Of a stretch of 64,000 nt of DNA, positions 23,992 to 36,860 are shown piece after piece. The position numbers and the translations under genes are program-made. Under the pieces are notes generated by a model. That model did not search any database. It was given only the letters and a program-made list of their open reading frames with translations, and was not told the DNA's origin. Source of the DNA: Spirodela intermedia (taxonomy: Eukaryota; Streptophyta; Magnoliopsida; Alismatales; Araceae); NCBI GenBank assembly GCA_902729315.2, contig LR746267.1, positions 6,884,424 to 6,948,423 on the forward strand, written 5' to 3'. Positions within the stretch are counted from its first letter, which is position 1, and each line of letters opens with the position of its first letter.

Positions 23992-26900
23992 ATGGCACAG
24001 AAGCCGGCGGCGTCTGGGCATCCCTGCAGCGCCGCCGAAGCCTGCTACCTCCATAAGTTCCGACTCTACGAGACCCAATCGGTAAAAGTCTGGGCGACCA
24101 ATTGAAGTTCCCTTCTCTCCCTTGTTTCGTTCACCTTCTTTCTATTTGTCAAACTCAGCTGTTCGTGTACAATTCGGGAGGTTAATTTCTTCTCTCGTCT
24201 TCTCTCCAAGTTCGCTCCCTATGCATCGGACTCACCCTCGATCGCCATTATTGCAGAATTTCTATATGGTAGGGAGAGACAAGCATAGAAAGCAGTGGAG
24301 CGTGCTGAAGATCGACAGACTGGAGCCGTCCGAGCTGAACATCCTCGAGGACGCCGTCACCTACTCTGAAAGAGAATGCCACGACCTCTTGAAGCGGATA
24401 AATGAAGGGAACAGGCCGACGGGCGGACTCAGATTCGTCACGAACTGCTATGGCATCGTGGGTACGTCTCGTTTTGAAAAAAATCGATGCTTTGCGTGAA
24501 ATTATTGAGAGTTTTCTCGCTCATTTCATTGAAAGGCCATCTTGGTATGATCCTTGTTCACCAGGGTTCGTCAGGTTCTTGGGGCCCTACTACATGCTTC
24601 TCATCACCAAGAGAAGACAGATTGGGACCATCTGCGGTCACACCATCTACACCGCCAGCAAGAGCGAACTGATCGCACTGGCAAATTCTACATTTCAGCT
24701 CGATCTGACCAACTCTAAAAATGAGAAAAGGTCTTCCCGTTCTTCACTCAGCTGATGCAAAATCTCCGTGGCCCTTTTTTAGTGATAATTTTCACGTTTT
24801 TGTGTATTTCTAAGAAAAGACAGATCCTTATGGGGTACGACCATCACTTAAATTGGAGTAATTTTGACTCCAATCAGTTATTTGAATCTGCATGAGTTGA
24901 CTTTTATTAGTCAAACAGCTTTACAATCTCATTTATCCTTTTGATTAATTTACACCTCTCTTCCTAGCATCGGCGTCAAGAGTCTAAAATAAAGAAACCA
25001 TACATGATTTATCCTCCTTGTTCCACATCTTTGCCATTCGAACGCTCTCATTAATCTGCATCTTTGTGGGTTACGTTTATAAAGTTTTGATGTTATTCTA
25101 GCAATTGGAACGGAATTGAGGTACTGAAAGTAAATTTACTTGTGCCCTTAGAATTTCTTATCTTATGACGGCTACTCACATTTCCTTCCTTTGTTTCTTG
25201 TCTTTCTCTATTGATGGACTAGATACAAGAAGCTCCTGAGGACCGTTGATCTCACAAAGGACTTCTTTTTCAGTTACTCATACAACGTTATGCGTAGCCT
25301 ACAGAAGAACTTTTGTGACAGCCAGACTGGGCATGTGGTGTATGACTCGATGTTTGTCTGGAATGAATTCCTGACGCGCGGCATTAGGAATCGTCTGAGA
25401 AATAATGTCTGGACGGTTGCACTCGTTCATGGTTTCTTTAAACAGGTAAGTACCTGATGAAATTCAGTCTAAAATCCATATCTTATCATATTTTTCTTCG
25501 TAAAATTTAATTATCATGATAGTTATTTGTCATCTATATCACCCAAGTTCCGATGCATGTGATCTCACTGTGCAAACAATCATTTGTAGCTCTTGCTGTT
25601 TTATTCATCGAAGCATTTAAAAGAAAAACATTATATTTCTCGGTACCCATTTGCTGATATTTGTGAATTTAGGTCAATCTTTCGATGTCTGGCAAGGATT
25701 TGAAGCTGATAGTCATTGCCAGGCGCTCTCGCCATTATGCGGGCACGAGGTCGAACAACTGGGGCAATTATTTTTGGTTCCCACGGCTTTAGTGAGCTGA
25801 AAGGGGTGAAATTAAGAAAATGACCCTTTTCATTCAGGTATTTAAAACGGGGTGTGAATGAGAAAGGTCGAGTCGCCAATGATGTGGAGACCGAGCAAAT
25901 AGTGTTTGAAGATATTCCGGGCTTCCCCCCAACCCAGATATGCTCTGTTGTGCAGCATAGAGGCTCCATACCCCTCTACTGGTCGCAAGAGAACTCATGG
26001 CTGAATCCCAAGCCCAGTATAATCCGTGAGTGTCTTTGTAGCTGATAGAATTATTTTCCTCCTCTTCATCTTATGCGTGGCCCCCCTTGCAAACTCTCAG
26101 TGCACAGGAAAGAGCAGAGCTACGAAGCCGCTAGGCTTCACTTTGAGAATCTTGTGGAGAGGTATGGAAACCCCATCATCATCTTAAACCTGATCAAGGT
26201 AAGTATTGACTCTCACTATTGGAATATCATCAATATAAGGGTTCTTAATTCTTTTTATTTTCATCATATAAAATTGGAGTTGATAGAGATGCTGACAGAT
26301 GCTTTCTTGGGTGGGTTCCACACCCTGTTTATTTCGTGGATCCTGACACCCAGACACGTGAGAAAAAGCCTCGGGAGTCTATACTACGTGAGGAATTCGC
26401 CAATGCAATCGATTTTATCAATAAGGGTTTATCACAGGAGGATCAGCTGAGATTCTTGCACTGGGATCTTCACAAACATCTGCGGAAGTATGTCCCTTGT
26501 TTTCTTTTCTCATTTAATGTGCCCAAAAGGCATGCCCTTGAACTTTTTTCTTGTTGAAACACTCCCCTAACTTCAATGAAATCCGCTTTCTGCAGTCAAT
26601 CTGCAGCCGTATTACCATACTTAGGCAGAATAGCAGCATATGCATTGAACTTGACAGGCATCTTTTATTGCCAATTGAGTCCATCACCAAGCACTGAAGA
26701 TGCCATCAAACGCCCCACTGCTGTGTAAATTTTTTATCCTCTCCCTTCATCCTTCAGTTCATATTAAACTATCGCTTTGAATGACTGTTCATTATGATGC
26801 TTACTGCAGGAAGGATGATGCTGTGGACTTCACCTCATGGAATGGAGAGAGGGGGGAGGGTATTCTCCAGGGGCGACTTTTGCTTCAGAATGGGGTGCTT

Positions 26901-29170
26901 CGTACCAACTGCATTGACTGCTTGGACCGGACGAATGTGGCTCAGTATGCATATGGTTTAGCTGGCCTCGGACAGCAACTCCATGAGCTTGGTCTCATCG
27001 ATGTAGCTGAAATTGATCTGGCTTCACCTCTTGCCGATGATCTGGCGAATCTTTATGAGATGATGGGCGATACCCTGGCAATCCAATATGGCGGCTCTGG
27101 TGCTCACAACCAGGTACCATGTTGTGCTCTCTAACAGGCTGATTTTCTAACGCGAATCAATTCTTTTTAGATTATGGGTAATGATAATTCAAGAATGATT
27201 ATTGGTTTTTGTCAACTAAGTCTAGCTGCTACGGGAATTGATGTTATTTGTTGGTAAAAAAACATTCATATTTGCTTCCACGAGGTTTCCCTACTGGGTG
27301 TGGTGGAACAATTGTTCTCAGTATGCTCACCTCCCTTGGTCGACACATGAGGCAGTGACATTCTCTCATTGTGAATAGCAGATTCCATGTTGGAATGATA
27401 AACTATTTTCTCTATTTTTGTTTAATTCTTGGGATCATTTCAAGAAAAAAGAGTGAGTTTCTTTGCCGGTTTCTAAAACATGTTTGATCATATTTAAATC
27501 TGATCTGGATCTAGTCTGTTCTTTGTTTTTTTCCCTGTCAGATATTTAGTTTATATTCTTATGAAAAATAAAATCAAACATGGGTAGCTTCGCAGTTATG
27601 GCATTGACCGATAACAGTGGATAGTTTTTTTGGCACTGAAGAAAGTTCATAAGCTCTTCTGCATAAACATCCTCCCACATGAAATATGAACAGCACCCAG
27701 TACTGATCCACAGTACTGAAACAAAAAAAGATCCATTAAAATGATTGAATATTATGGTCAGGTAGGAATTAGACTCTCTCAAATTTTGGAGTAACCATTA
27801 CAAGCCTTTGCCGGGATCTCATGCTTATTAATATTCATTAGCTTTATACAGTGACGGAATGAGGAACTGCAACTAGTATTTCCACCTAATACCTTATTTT
27901 TCCAATCTTGAGTAGATATTCTGTGAAAAAAGAGGCCAATGGAAAGCCTCCATCCAGTCTCAGGAGTTATTCAGGATAATCCAAAGGTATTATAGCAACA
28001 CTTATGTAGATGCTGAGAAGCAAGACGCCATAAACTTGTAGGCCTATATTTCTCTCTCCTCTCACATATTCCCTAGTTTTGTCTTCATAGATAACCCATC
28101 TTCTCCTGTTCACTGGGTCTCCGCCTCCTCTCAGATTCCTTGGCCACTTTCAGCCTCAACAAGGTAAGCCCGCACTTTGGGAGCTGGGCTCTGATCAGCT
28201 CTACAACATTGGAAGGCGGGATCATAATTTTGCCGATGAAAATTCTCGGTAAATATATTTGGAAAGCTTGTGCTTCTTGTGTAGCTCTAGACTGCATATT
28301 CCTCCTCTTGTTGACCACTACTGTCTTGTGTTTTTAGGCTATCTCTTAAGAGATCCCTTTCAGACGGCAACATTTCCTCTGAAAGCGACTTGCTCGTGTC
28401 GTCTGATGTGATCGGACAGAAGAAGCCCATCGGCTTGGTTCTGCCCAATAGAATGGCCAAGGATGATGCTGAGAACGCCTGTGATTCAACCCCGGATATC
28501 TCACCTTGCGATCGTTCTATATCAAATTCGAAGTGGGTTATGGTCCTCAAAAAGATCAATTTCTGCCGGTTTTCTTCCTATACTTATTTTATTTCCATTT
28601 TTTTCTCTTGCAGGTATGGCTCCCCAGTAATGCACAGAAGGGTTTTCTGGGGTAACGAGGATTCTTCCGTCAATGAACATGGGACCAATTCATCTACATC
28701 CTCCAACTTTCTCCACTTTGATTGGCTGCCGTCTTCGGGGACTTCCTTGGAGGAGATATATGATAGGTGATGATCTTGTTTTCGGCTTGTCATTGAATAT
28801 AATATTTTTTTAATAAATAAGAATATTTTTTATGTATTTATTTATATATCTACTGAGATATTCAGATCCGCTCTTGTCAACTCCTCGGTCAAGCATCGAT
28901 CAGCTGAAGATGCTGTTGGCGGCGCCGCTACAGAGACGACTCCAAACCTCATGGAGGATGGAACAACTATCGAGGTCCGGATTTCACTGTCCCAGCTATC
29001 GAGTTCTTGTCTTTGCAATGAAGGGCTCAGGAATCTGTCTGAATCCTCTGCAGGAAGGAGGTCCGGCTGAGATGGGTCTTGCTCTAGGCACTGGAGATTT
29101 ACTCCAAATGGAAGGTTTTTCCGACATTTTCATTCGGTGGGTCGATCACGGAGGGCTTCTGCATTATTGA
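23992..29170 (+). CDS. SAC: SAC-domain phosphoinositide phosphatase (plant SAC1-5 group)
   Basis: Sixteen exons: 23992-24081, 24257-24461, 24565-24730, 25223-25445, 25673-25749, 25838-26025, 26101-26198, 26354-26487, 26596-26724, 26810-27113, 27916-28037, 28135-28248, 28338-28532, 28614-28766, 28866-28974, 29054-29170. All junctions keep frame, giving 807 residues, in the range of plant SAC1-5 proteins. The SAC domain covers roughly residues 30-560. The catalytic P-loop is CIDCLDR at 471-477 within [12 protein letters not shown]. The family removes phosphate from PI(3,5)P2 and related lipids on vacuolar or endosomal membranes. The Ser-rich tail ends in [14 protein letters not shown], like the conserved C-terminus of this group. 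The last intron (28975-29053, GAG/GTCCGG to CTGCAG/GAAGG) is inferred because only it brings that tail into frame; reading straight on would stop near 29070. No transmembrane segment is seen, unlike the SAC6-8 group. Confidence 0.92.
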
Positions 29171-31438
29171 TGCCAAAGATCTTGGCTTTATGGATGCCTC
29201 TCGTTCTCATCGGCCATCTGCTGTATTGGCCTGTCGAGATTTTCCCCTTCCTGTAAAAAGTCAAAGGGCACGGCGACGGGGGATCAGCTGATCTTTTCAT
29301 TGATCCCAGGATGAAATCCTCGGTTCCTTCGAGCAAAACAAATAGCTCTGATTCTTTGGCCCCCCCTGGTCTCCTGCAACGTCACATATACGATCGCATC
29401 ACACGGTTATAACATAACATCTCTGTCCTTGTAGGAACTTGAGAATTCCGGCAGATCCCTTCACAAATCGGAAAAACCCGTGTTCTCTGGATTTGAGAAT
29501 GGAATTTCCGGAATGCATTCTGGGAAAGCATCTGAAAAGAGAGGCTTTTATTCCCAAGGCCCTGCAAAGAGAATGTAAATAAGAAAACGCCCCATTCTTT
29601 CCAGAAATGTGCAAAAACCTTCGAAAGGTTTGCATCGTCACGAGGGCATGTGGGAAAAGCACCAAAACAGAGTTTGCCATCGAGAAATTGCCACGTGTTT
29701 CACCAAGTTAGCTGCCAATTTAGACCCCTTGCGCCGGTCGGTGGGCCCCCCTAAGTTGCTGCCGTTATCCAAAAAAGTGGGGCCCAGGGGCCTCCCCCCA
29801 CCTCCCCACAGAGCTTATCCTCTGTCCCTCGCCGTGGGAGAAAGTGATGCCTTTGCATGAGCTGTATCAATCACGGTGGCCCCATTTTGATTGGTCGGTG
29901 TGATCCGACCCCCCGTGATTAAATTTTTCAATAATCTTTATCGGTGGATTTGATCAAAGATGACCGAGTTTTTAAATAATTGAATAATGCAACAATAATA
30001 ATTATGTATAAAATAAGTATTTACGATAATATGAACCATGAATGAAATATTACATACATCCTATATGAAAACATACATTTTCAGTAAATCAAATTTTTAT
30101 TTTTTAAAATTATTCCGAGAGAAAAATAAGTCGGGTCAATTTTAGCAGGATATTCTTTAGGAGCCCAAGAAGATGCTGTAAATGTAGAAGGGATGCTTGA
30201 GAAAGAGGGAGTCTTGCCGACCGATTTGACTGAAGGTCGAATCTTGCCGGCGAGACTGTCTCCTTGCTTCGCTGTCGCAGAGAGTGAGAAAGCACGAGGT
30301 GGGGGCCTGTCCGTACCAGAACGAGGAGATGGGGGGAAAGATGACGAGGGGGAATACCGGACTCATTTTGACGGAGTCAAAAGCAACGTCCACCACCCCA
30401 ATTCTCACCCCTTCTCCTCTCCCCTCTCCGGAGCTTTTTACCCATTTATTCTCCTTTCTACCATCTCTCCTGTCTCTCTCTCTCTCCCTTCCTCTATCCT
30501 TCTCTCCAAACTTTTCTATGGAGGCGGCTGCTCTTTCTCCAGGAGGTAATGGCGGCAATCTGCTTGTTCTGCGCGTTATCCTCTTTCTTGAAATGACAGT
30601 TCCTTATACGACTTGGTTTCATCGGTCTTAATGACCTCGGCTCAGTGAGCAGTAGCAATCTAGAAGCCAGGTGTGCTCTCCTTTTCCGGCAGGTTGATGG
30701 GGACCAGAGAGAGGGGGAGAGAGAGAGAAGGGGAGAGAGAGAGAAGGGGAGAGAGGGAGAGAGGGAGAGAGGGAGAGAGAGACGTCTCCTGCCTCTGACT
30801 ACGTGGTAGGATGTGCTTGGGTCACTGGAAATTGCATCTGATGTGCTCGTCTGAACATGTCATGCCCCTTCGCCACGCAGAGCCCATCCGTGTGTTTTCC
30901 AAGGGTAACAAAAGTCAAACGCAGGGAAAAAGGAGGCAATGTTCTCCGCCCTTAGTTTTGGAACCCATCTTTTGAGTTCCCTCGATTCTTCTTTCTGAAT
31001 TTTCTCAACCGTTGATCAAAGACGATCGAGTTACGCTGACTCTCTGTCCCTTTTTTCGGAATTTTAGTATATATAATGTTTAATCGAAGTCTACTGTACT
31101 GCTATCTTGATCTTCTTCCTCGGAGACTAGATATTTCCAACTTGCAGAGAACTACCTGGAAAGCTCCGTTGGGTCTTCCAGATTCGGCTTTCAGACGCGG
31201 GTTCTATTTTATACAGATTTTTTTTCTAAGTCTGGGGGTGGGGGGAGGTGGTGGGCGGAGGGCGGTGGTTTAATGAGGGGTTTGACGATGGCGTTTTTCT
31301 TAGTCTACGTCTGGAATTTATGACGGCGTTTTTCTGAGAAAACTCCGCCCATTGGGAGTTCGTCTCTTCACCCTCAGGTTGCAGCTCTGCATCAGCTCGT
31401 GAGAAGCCTGCAGGAGGGGGACGTGGTGAGGACCAGCC
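29171..31438. other. Intergenic region; downstream half is the sucrose synthase promoter and leader
   Basis: No gene is supported. 29930-30120 is AT-rich, 30160-30560 GC-moderate and pyrimidine-rich, with frames on both strands that only reflect CT tracts. From 30900 the region should contain the promoter and, as in other sucrose synthase genes, possibly a leader intron: CTCAG near 31377 or TGCAG near 31411 could be its acceptor. Confidence 0.4.
30705..30782. repeat. GA/GGGA compound microsatellite upstream of sucrose synthase
   Basis: Repeats of GAGAGAGAGAAGGG followed by several GAGAGG units. Purine-only for about 78 bases on the plus strand. Confidence 0.95.
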
Positions 31439-34400
31439 ATGCCGGAGCGCCGGTTGGCCCGCCTCCACAGCTTCAGGGAGCGCCTCAGCGACACCCTCTC
31501 CGCCCACCCCAATGAGCTGCTCGCCCTCTTCTCAAGGTTCGCCATCTCTCCCTCTCTCTCTCTCTCTCTCTCATGATCACGTTTCTTGTCAGTGGTCTCC
31601 GCTACCGAAGTTTGCTATTGACTGCGAAGCTTTTGTTATCTGCATCTGGCAGAATGATCGCCGATTGATCTGATCTCTGATGAACTCAAATTGACATACA
31701 TTTTTATCCATCACCTGCCCTCGGATGCCCAGGATTTCATGAATTTCTCCCGGAAGATAGACCCATTTACAAGATTATGCCAAGATCTCTGTCTGATGTC
31801 TCTGGATCGGTTCTTCGCAGGTTCTTCCAGCAGGGGAAGACCATGGTGCAGCCTCACCAGCTGCTTGCAGAGTTTGAAGCAGCGATCCCCCATGAGGACA
31901 AGGAGAGACTGAATCAAGGTGTATTCGGAGAGATTCTGAGGGCTGCCCAGGTGACCTACTGGATTTTCACTTCATCTTCCCATGACGAAGCTTTAATGGG
32001 GGAGCTCCTGTTCGATGCAGGAAGCCATCGTGCTGCCGCCATGGGTCGCTCTGGCCACCCGCCCGCTGCCCGGAGTCTGGGAGTATGTCCGCGTTAATCT
32101 GAAGGAGAAGGCTTTGGAGGAGCTGACTGTTGCTGAGTACCTTCAATTCAAGGAAGAACTTGTCAATGGAGGGTAAGAAAAAGCTATGGTTTTTGATTAA
32201 TGTTAGAGGAACCCCATCACCCAAAAAATGATTTTTTAAATAATTATATATTTTTTATTTACACAGCCGTGATGGCAATTTTGCTCTTGAGCTGGATTTC
32301 GAGCCCTTTAACGCCTCATTTCCTCGTCCGTCCCAATCGACGTCCATTGGAAATGGTGTGCAGTTCCTCAATCGACACCTTTCCTCAAAGCTCTTCGTCG
32401 ACAGGGACAGCATGGAACCCTTGATGAATTTTCTTCAAATGCACAACTACAAGGGAAAGGTATGATTGGATCTTTGAAACCTCATGGAATTTATTTGGCA
32501 TCTGTTCCATTAAAATCCATATATATATATATATCTATATATATATTTCTCATCAATCTAGAGGCCATTTCTGTGATGCTTTGAATTCAGATGAAACAAT
32601 AATAACTGTAATTTTGACTAAATTTCCCCAAAAAAAAAAACAATTCAGGGGATGTCTTTGATGTTTTGGATTTAGACCACATAAAGCTGATTATCTTTAT
32701 CTGATGTAGATCTTGTGAGATTATGATCTAAGATCATACGGGTATAGTTATATGACATTAGATCAGTCAGAGTATGATTTCCCCCAGAGCATATGGGTGA
32801 AAAATATCTTCAGTACTTGCAACTAATCAGACAAATTCTTGATCCTGTAGACAATGATGCTGAACAACAGAATCCAAAGCCTGAGTGCCCTCCAATCTGC
32901 ATTGAGGAAGGCAATGGATATACTCCGCAGTGTTCCGACTGAAACCCCATATTCATACTTCGACCACAAGTGAGTATTTTTATTTTTATTTTTTCATAAT
33001 CGAATAATTTCTTCGACTTGATTGTTATAAACTGCGTGATGATTAGATTCCAAGAACTCGGTTTGGAGAAGGGATGGGGCAACTGTGCTGCGCGCGTTTC
33101 TGCAAATATTCAGCTGCTCATGGATCTGGTGGAGGCCCCGGATCCAAACACTCTGGAGAAGTTCTTGGGGACGATTCCCATGGTCTTCAACGTGGTGATC
33201 CTCTCTCCACATGGCTACTTTGCCCAGGCGAATGTCTTGGGGTATCCTGACACTGGTGGCCAGGTCAGCATCATATGATCACCGCCTCTTTCTTTGCTAT
33301 ATTTATCTTCAAGAATGCTAATTATTACCGCTCCATTTTACAGATTGTCTACATCCTGGACCAAGTCCGTGCCCTAGAAAGTGAGATGCTTACCAGGATA
33401 CAGCAGCAGGGGCTCGACATCACCCCTCGAATACTCATTGTGAGTGTGAAAATAGTGTTTCTTCGATGAAAAAATATATATATAAAGATTACTTTTTTAT
33501 TTCATCTTCTTTATTTTCTGCAAGCTTGAACATACATTTTGTCATTAAAAATATAAAATAATGCTAATTTTCTATTCTATCATTCCGGGTCAAGTTCGTA
33601 TATTTCTTCTTTGGGTAAAAAAAGGAGTATAAAAAATAAAACCATTTTTCTATTAAGCCTCAAATACCAATTTTCACCTAGAAAATACATTTTTTTAGAA
33701 TAAATAAATATGATTTTTTTTCTATCTTATCTTAGTTAGTAGCATGTTGGTCGATTCTGCTTTCATTAAAGATGGTGGCTCTCTGTCTGGTCTAGGTGAC
33801 CAGGTTGCTCCCCGATGCTGTGGGAACCACCTGTGGGCAGCGCCTAGAGAAAGTCCTGGGCACAAATCACACTCACATCCTACGAGTCCCATTCCGCACA
33901 GAGAAGGGAATCCTCCGCAAATGGATATCTCGCTTTGAAGTGTGGCCTTACCTGGAGACCTTCGCTGAGGTGGGAAGCCCTCACTACTGGAGGGAATCAA
34001 CCCCTTCATTTCCTGCCAAAAAAATACAAATAAATAAATTAATCTCACCTTTAATGGACCCAAATCTTTCTAATTCAGGATGTCGCGAGCGAGATCTCCG
34101 GAGAATTACAGGGCAAGCCGGATCTAATCATAGGAAACTACAGCGATGGAAACCTGGTCGCCTCACTGCTGGCATATAAACTAGGAGTGACTCAGGTACG
34201 TGTGGGAGGGGACTGTCACATCTGCCTGCATCTCGGAAGAGATCTCTCTAGATCATAATATCCCCTGTTTTCATGGTCAGTGTACGATCGCCCACGCATT
34301 GGAGAAAACTAAGTACCCGAGTTCTGATATATATTGGAAGAAGTTCGAGGATCAGTACCATTTCTCTTGCCAGTTCACGGCTGACTTGATCGCCATGAAT

Positions 34401-36117
34401 CACGCTGACTTCATCATCACCAGCACCTACCAAGAAATTGCGGGAAGGTGTTATTTTCATGATCCATTGGTGCATTTAATGAAGTGAAATGCTAACTATC
34501 TGTTCCCAAATGCTGCTAAGTATGATTCTTGGTTGCTGTCTCAGTGGGGAGAGTGTGGGACAGTACGAGAGCCACACTGCCTTCACCATGCCAGGCCTCT
34601 ACAGAGTGGTCAACGGGATTGATGTCTTCGACCCCAAGTTCAACATCGTCTCTCCAGGGGCTGACATGTCGATCTACTTCCCATACTCAGACCAGAGCAA
34701 GCGGCTCACTTCCCTCCACCCAGAGATTGAGGAGCTTCTCTTCAGTGAAGTGGAGAACGATGAACACATGTGAGAAGCCTCTGACCACCCCTTTTTGGCT
34801 GACATTTTGACTAATACTTGCACGGGTTTTTTCTCACAGATGTGTGATCAAGGACAAGAGCAAACCAATCATATTCTCAATGGCCCGGCTCGACCGGGTA
34901 AAGAACATGACGGGTCTGGTTGAACTGTATGCCAAGTGCCCCCGGCTCCAGGAGCTGGCCAACCTTGTGGTCGTTTGTGGGGATCATGGGAAGGAGTCCA
35001 AGGACCTTGAAGAACAGGCTGAGTTCAAGAAGATGAAGCAGCTCATCAAAGACTACAACTTAAACGGCCACATCCGATGGATCTCTGCTCAGATGAATCG
35101 GGTCCGGAACGGTGAGCTCTACCGCTGCATTGCTGACACCAAAGGGGTCTTCGTCCAGGTATCTCTACTTTCTTCCTGCTTGACTGTGCTAATGTATCTC
35201 GGGATATAATCTGATGGGTGTTTTTCTTTTACTTTAATAGCCTGCCTTGTATGAAGCCTTTGGGTTGACAGTGATAGAGGCCATGACCTGTGGATTGCCC
35301 ACCTTTGCAACAATGAATGGAGGACCCAGGGAGATCATAGTCAACGGTGTCTCGGGCTTCCACATTGACCCATACCAGGGCGACAAGGTGGCTGAAACCT
35401 TGGTCAACTTCTTTGTCACTTGCAAGGAAAATCCCACACACTGGGAGGGGATCTCACAGAACGGCTTAGAGAGAATCTACGCGAAGTGAGTCATCTATAC
35501 TTTAAATTGTTGAAGAATTATATTTCTCGAGTGTGATTATTTGTTCTTGGTGGCTTCGACACTTGCTGAAAATAGGTACACTTGGAAGCTGTACTCAGAG
35601 AGGTTGATGACTCTATCTGGGGTCTACGGGTTCTGGAAGTATGTCTCTAATCTGGAGAGGCGGGAGACTCGGCGCTATCTGGAGATGTTCTACATCCTCA
35701 AGTACAGGGATCTGGTAAGATTCTGACAGGCTGTCCTCTATGTTTCCTCAGACCAATGGGAAAGATCGAATAAATGGGTGATTAAAGTTTCTAGTCGAGG
35801 AGAAACCCATTAGGGATTTCCGACTCAAAAAATGATTGCTAATGAAGATTATCAAACCTCTCTGCCCTCAAGTACTGGGATCTGGTGAGATTCTGATAGG
35901 TGACACTCATCCTCTCCTTAAATCCATGGGAAAGAACCAACTGGTGATGAAGATTTCTAATTGAGAGGGAACCCATTAAGGATTTATAACCGAAAAGGAA
36001 TCTGCTGTTTTATTCAAGATATAACTAGATTTCTCTGTTGCTTACCATTTGTGAAATTGTTGCTTCTTCCAGGCTAAATCTGTTCCACTTGCTGTTGATG
36101 GGGAGCCTGCCAGGTAA
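31439..36117 (+). CDS. SUS: Sucrose synthase (UDP-glucose + fructose <-> sucrose + UDP)
   Basis: Fifteen exons: 31439-31536, 31821-31950, 32021-32172, 32267-32459, 32851-32969, 33047-33263, 33344-33439, 33796-33969, 34079-34195, 34281-34447, 34545-34769, 34840-35158, 35241-35485, 35576-35714, 36073-36117. All join in frame to 811 residues. The N-terminus [11 protein letters not shown] has the usual regulatory Ser. GYPDTGGQ near 296-303 lies in the fructose-binding part; ARLDRVKN at 578-585 and the E-x7-E motif (E674, E682 in [12 protein letters not shown]) belong to the retaining GT4 donor site. It lacks the short C-terminus of SUS1-4: [13 protein letters not shown] and [14 protein letters not shown] resemble the SUS5/6/7 group, tied to callose supply at sieve plates. 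Cytosolic or membrane associated. The stop overlaps a possible donor (CCAG/GTAATT), so a longer isoform cannot be excluded. Confidence 0.95.
35697..36010 (+). repeat. Tandem duplication of the exon 14 end and its intron
   Basis: Copy one starts at 35697 inside exon 14 (CTCAAGTACAGGGATCTGGT) and copy two at 35867 (CTCAAGTACTGGGATCTGGT). The 170-base unit includes the last 18 exon bases, the 5' splice site and intron sequence with AAACCCATTAGGGATTT or GAACCCATTAAGGATTT. The second copy is an intronic decoy of the exon end. Confidence 0.9.
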
Positions 36118-36470
36118 TTCACAAACCCATCAGCTTGAGGATTTCATGCTACAGAAAATAAGGCTCGAGTCATAAATCATGCACGAACTTGGATTAATAA
36201 TGAGGGCATGCTTCCCTCATCATCACTCATTCAACCCTTTCCTGACACCCCGTTGTAATAGACTCTGTCAATCTCTTTCCTCTATGATCTTTGTCCTTCC
36301 CCAAATCTGCTAAGCCGACCCTATGCACAAAAAGCGTACACAGTCTTACAAAGTCTGTGAATAAAATAAAAATAAAAATAAAAATGAGATTCTCTGTTTC
36401 TGAATCAGTCACTGTTGGACTGCCATGCTGTCAGTTTCAAAAGCTTCCACAGAACTGTAAATAAGGGCAT
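36118..36470. other. Sucrose synthase 3' untranslated and intergenic stretch
   Basis: No coding signal. It should contain the sucrose synthase 3' end. AATAAAATAAAAATAAAAAT near 36360-36380 is AT-rich, but on the plus strand it cannot be called a defined polyadenylation site. Confidence 0.4.
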
Positions 36471-36860
36471 TCAGTTGGATCTTGGAGTGGCTAACTCCAC
36501 GCTGAGGATGATATTATAGTACCCATAGTAATTGAGCTTCTTGATCACCTTCTCCGCGTCCCCCAAGGAACCCAAAGGACCTGCTGATACCGGTCCTCTG
36601 ATCCACAGCAACGTGCATCCGGTTAAGGATCCAAATGCGCGCAGGAACTCCTGCAGGTCGGGCTCCCAGGTGCCCTCTGACAGACTCGCGATCCCCACGG
36701 AATTCCTGTCGGTTTGGCGCTTTTCAGGCAAGCTTCGCTTGCCTGAACCAGTGTTGCACCATCAAAGCCTGGATTGTGGTCGATGAATGATTCACTAGTC
36801 GCCCTTCTTATGGAATGTTCCGCACACGATAAGAACAGGGCGGGTTTTCACTGCCATGAT
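36471..36860 (-). other. Possible terminal exon of an unrecognised minus-strand gene
   Basis: On the minus strand an open frame of about 125 codons ends at a TGA at 36471-36473 with natural-looking composition (EPDLQEFLRAFGSLTG, LLWIRGPVSAGPLGSLG, EKVIKKLNYYGYYNIILSVE). The frame is closed upstream by a TGA just after a CATGGCAG. A candidate first exon (37637-37508, starting MAARRPWRGG, donor ACCAG/GTTTG) lies upstream on the same strand, but I could not build a continuous frame between them. It may be a decayed gene. No family is recognised. Confidence 0.3.

Noticed and set aside
30157-30631. Overlapping frames on both strands before sucrose synthase
   Set aside because: Composition follows pyrimidine tracts; no domain, and both strands are equally open.
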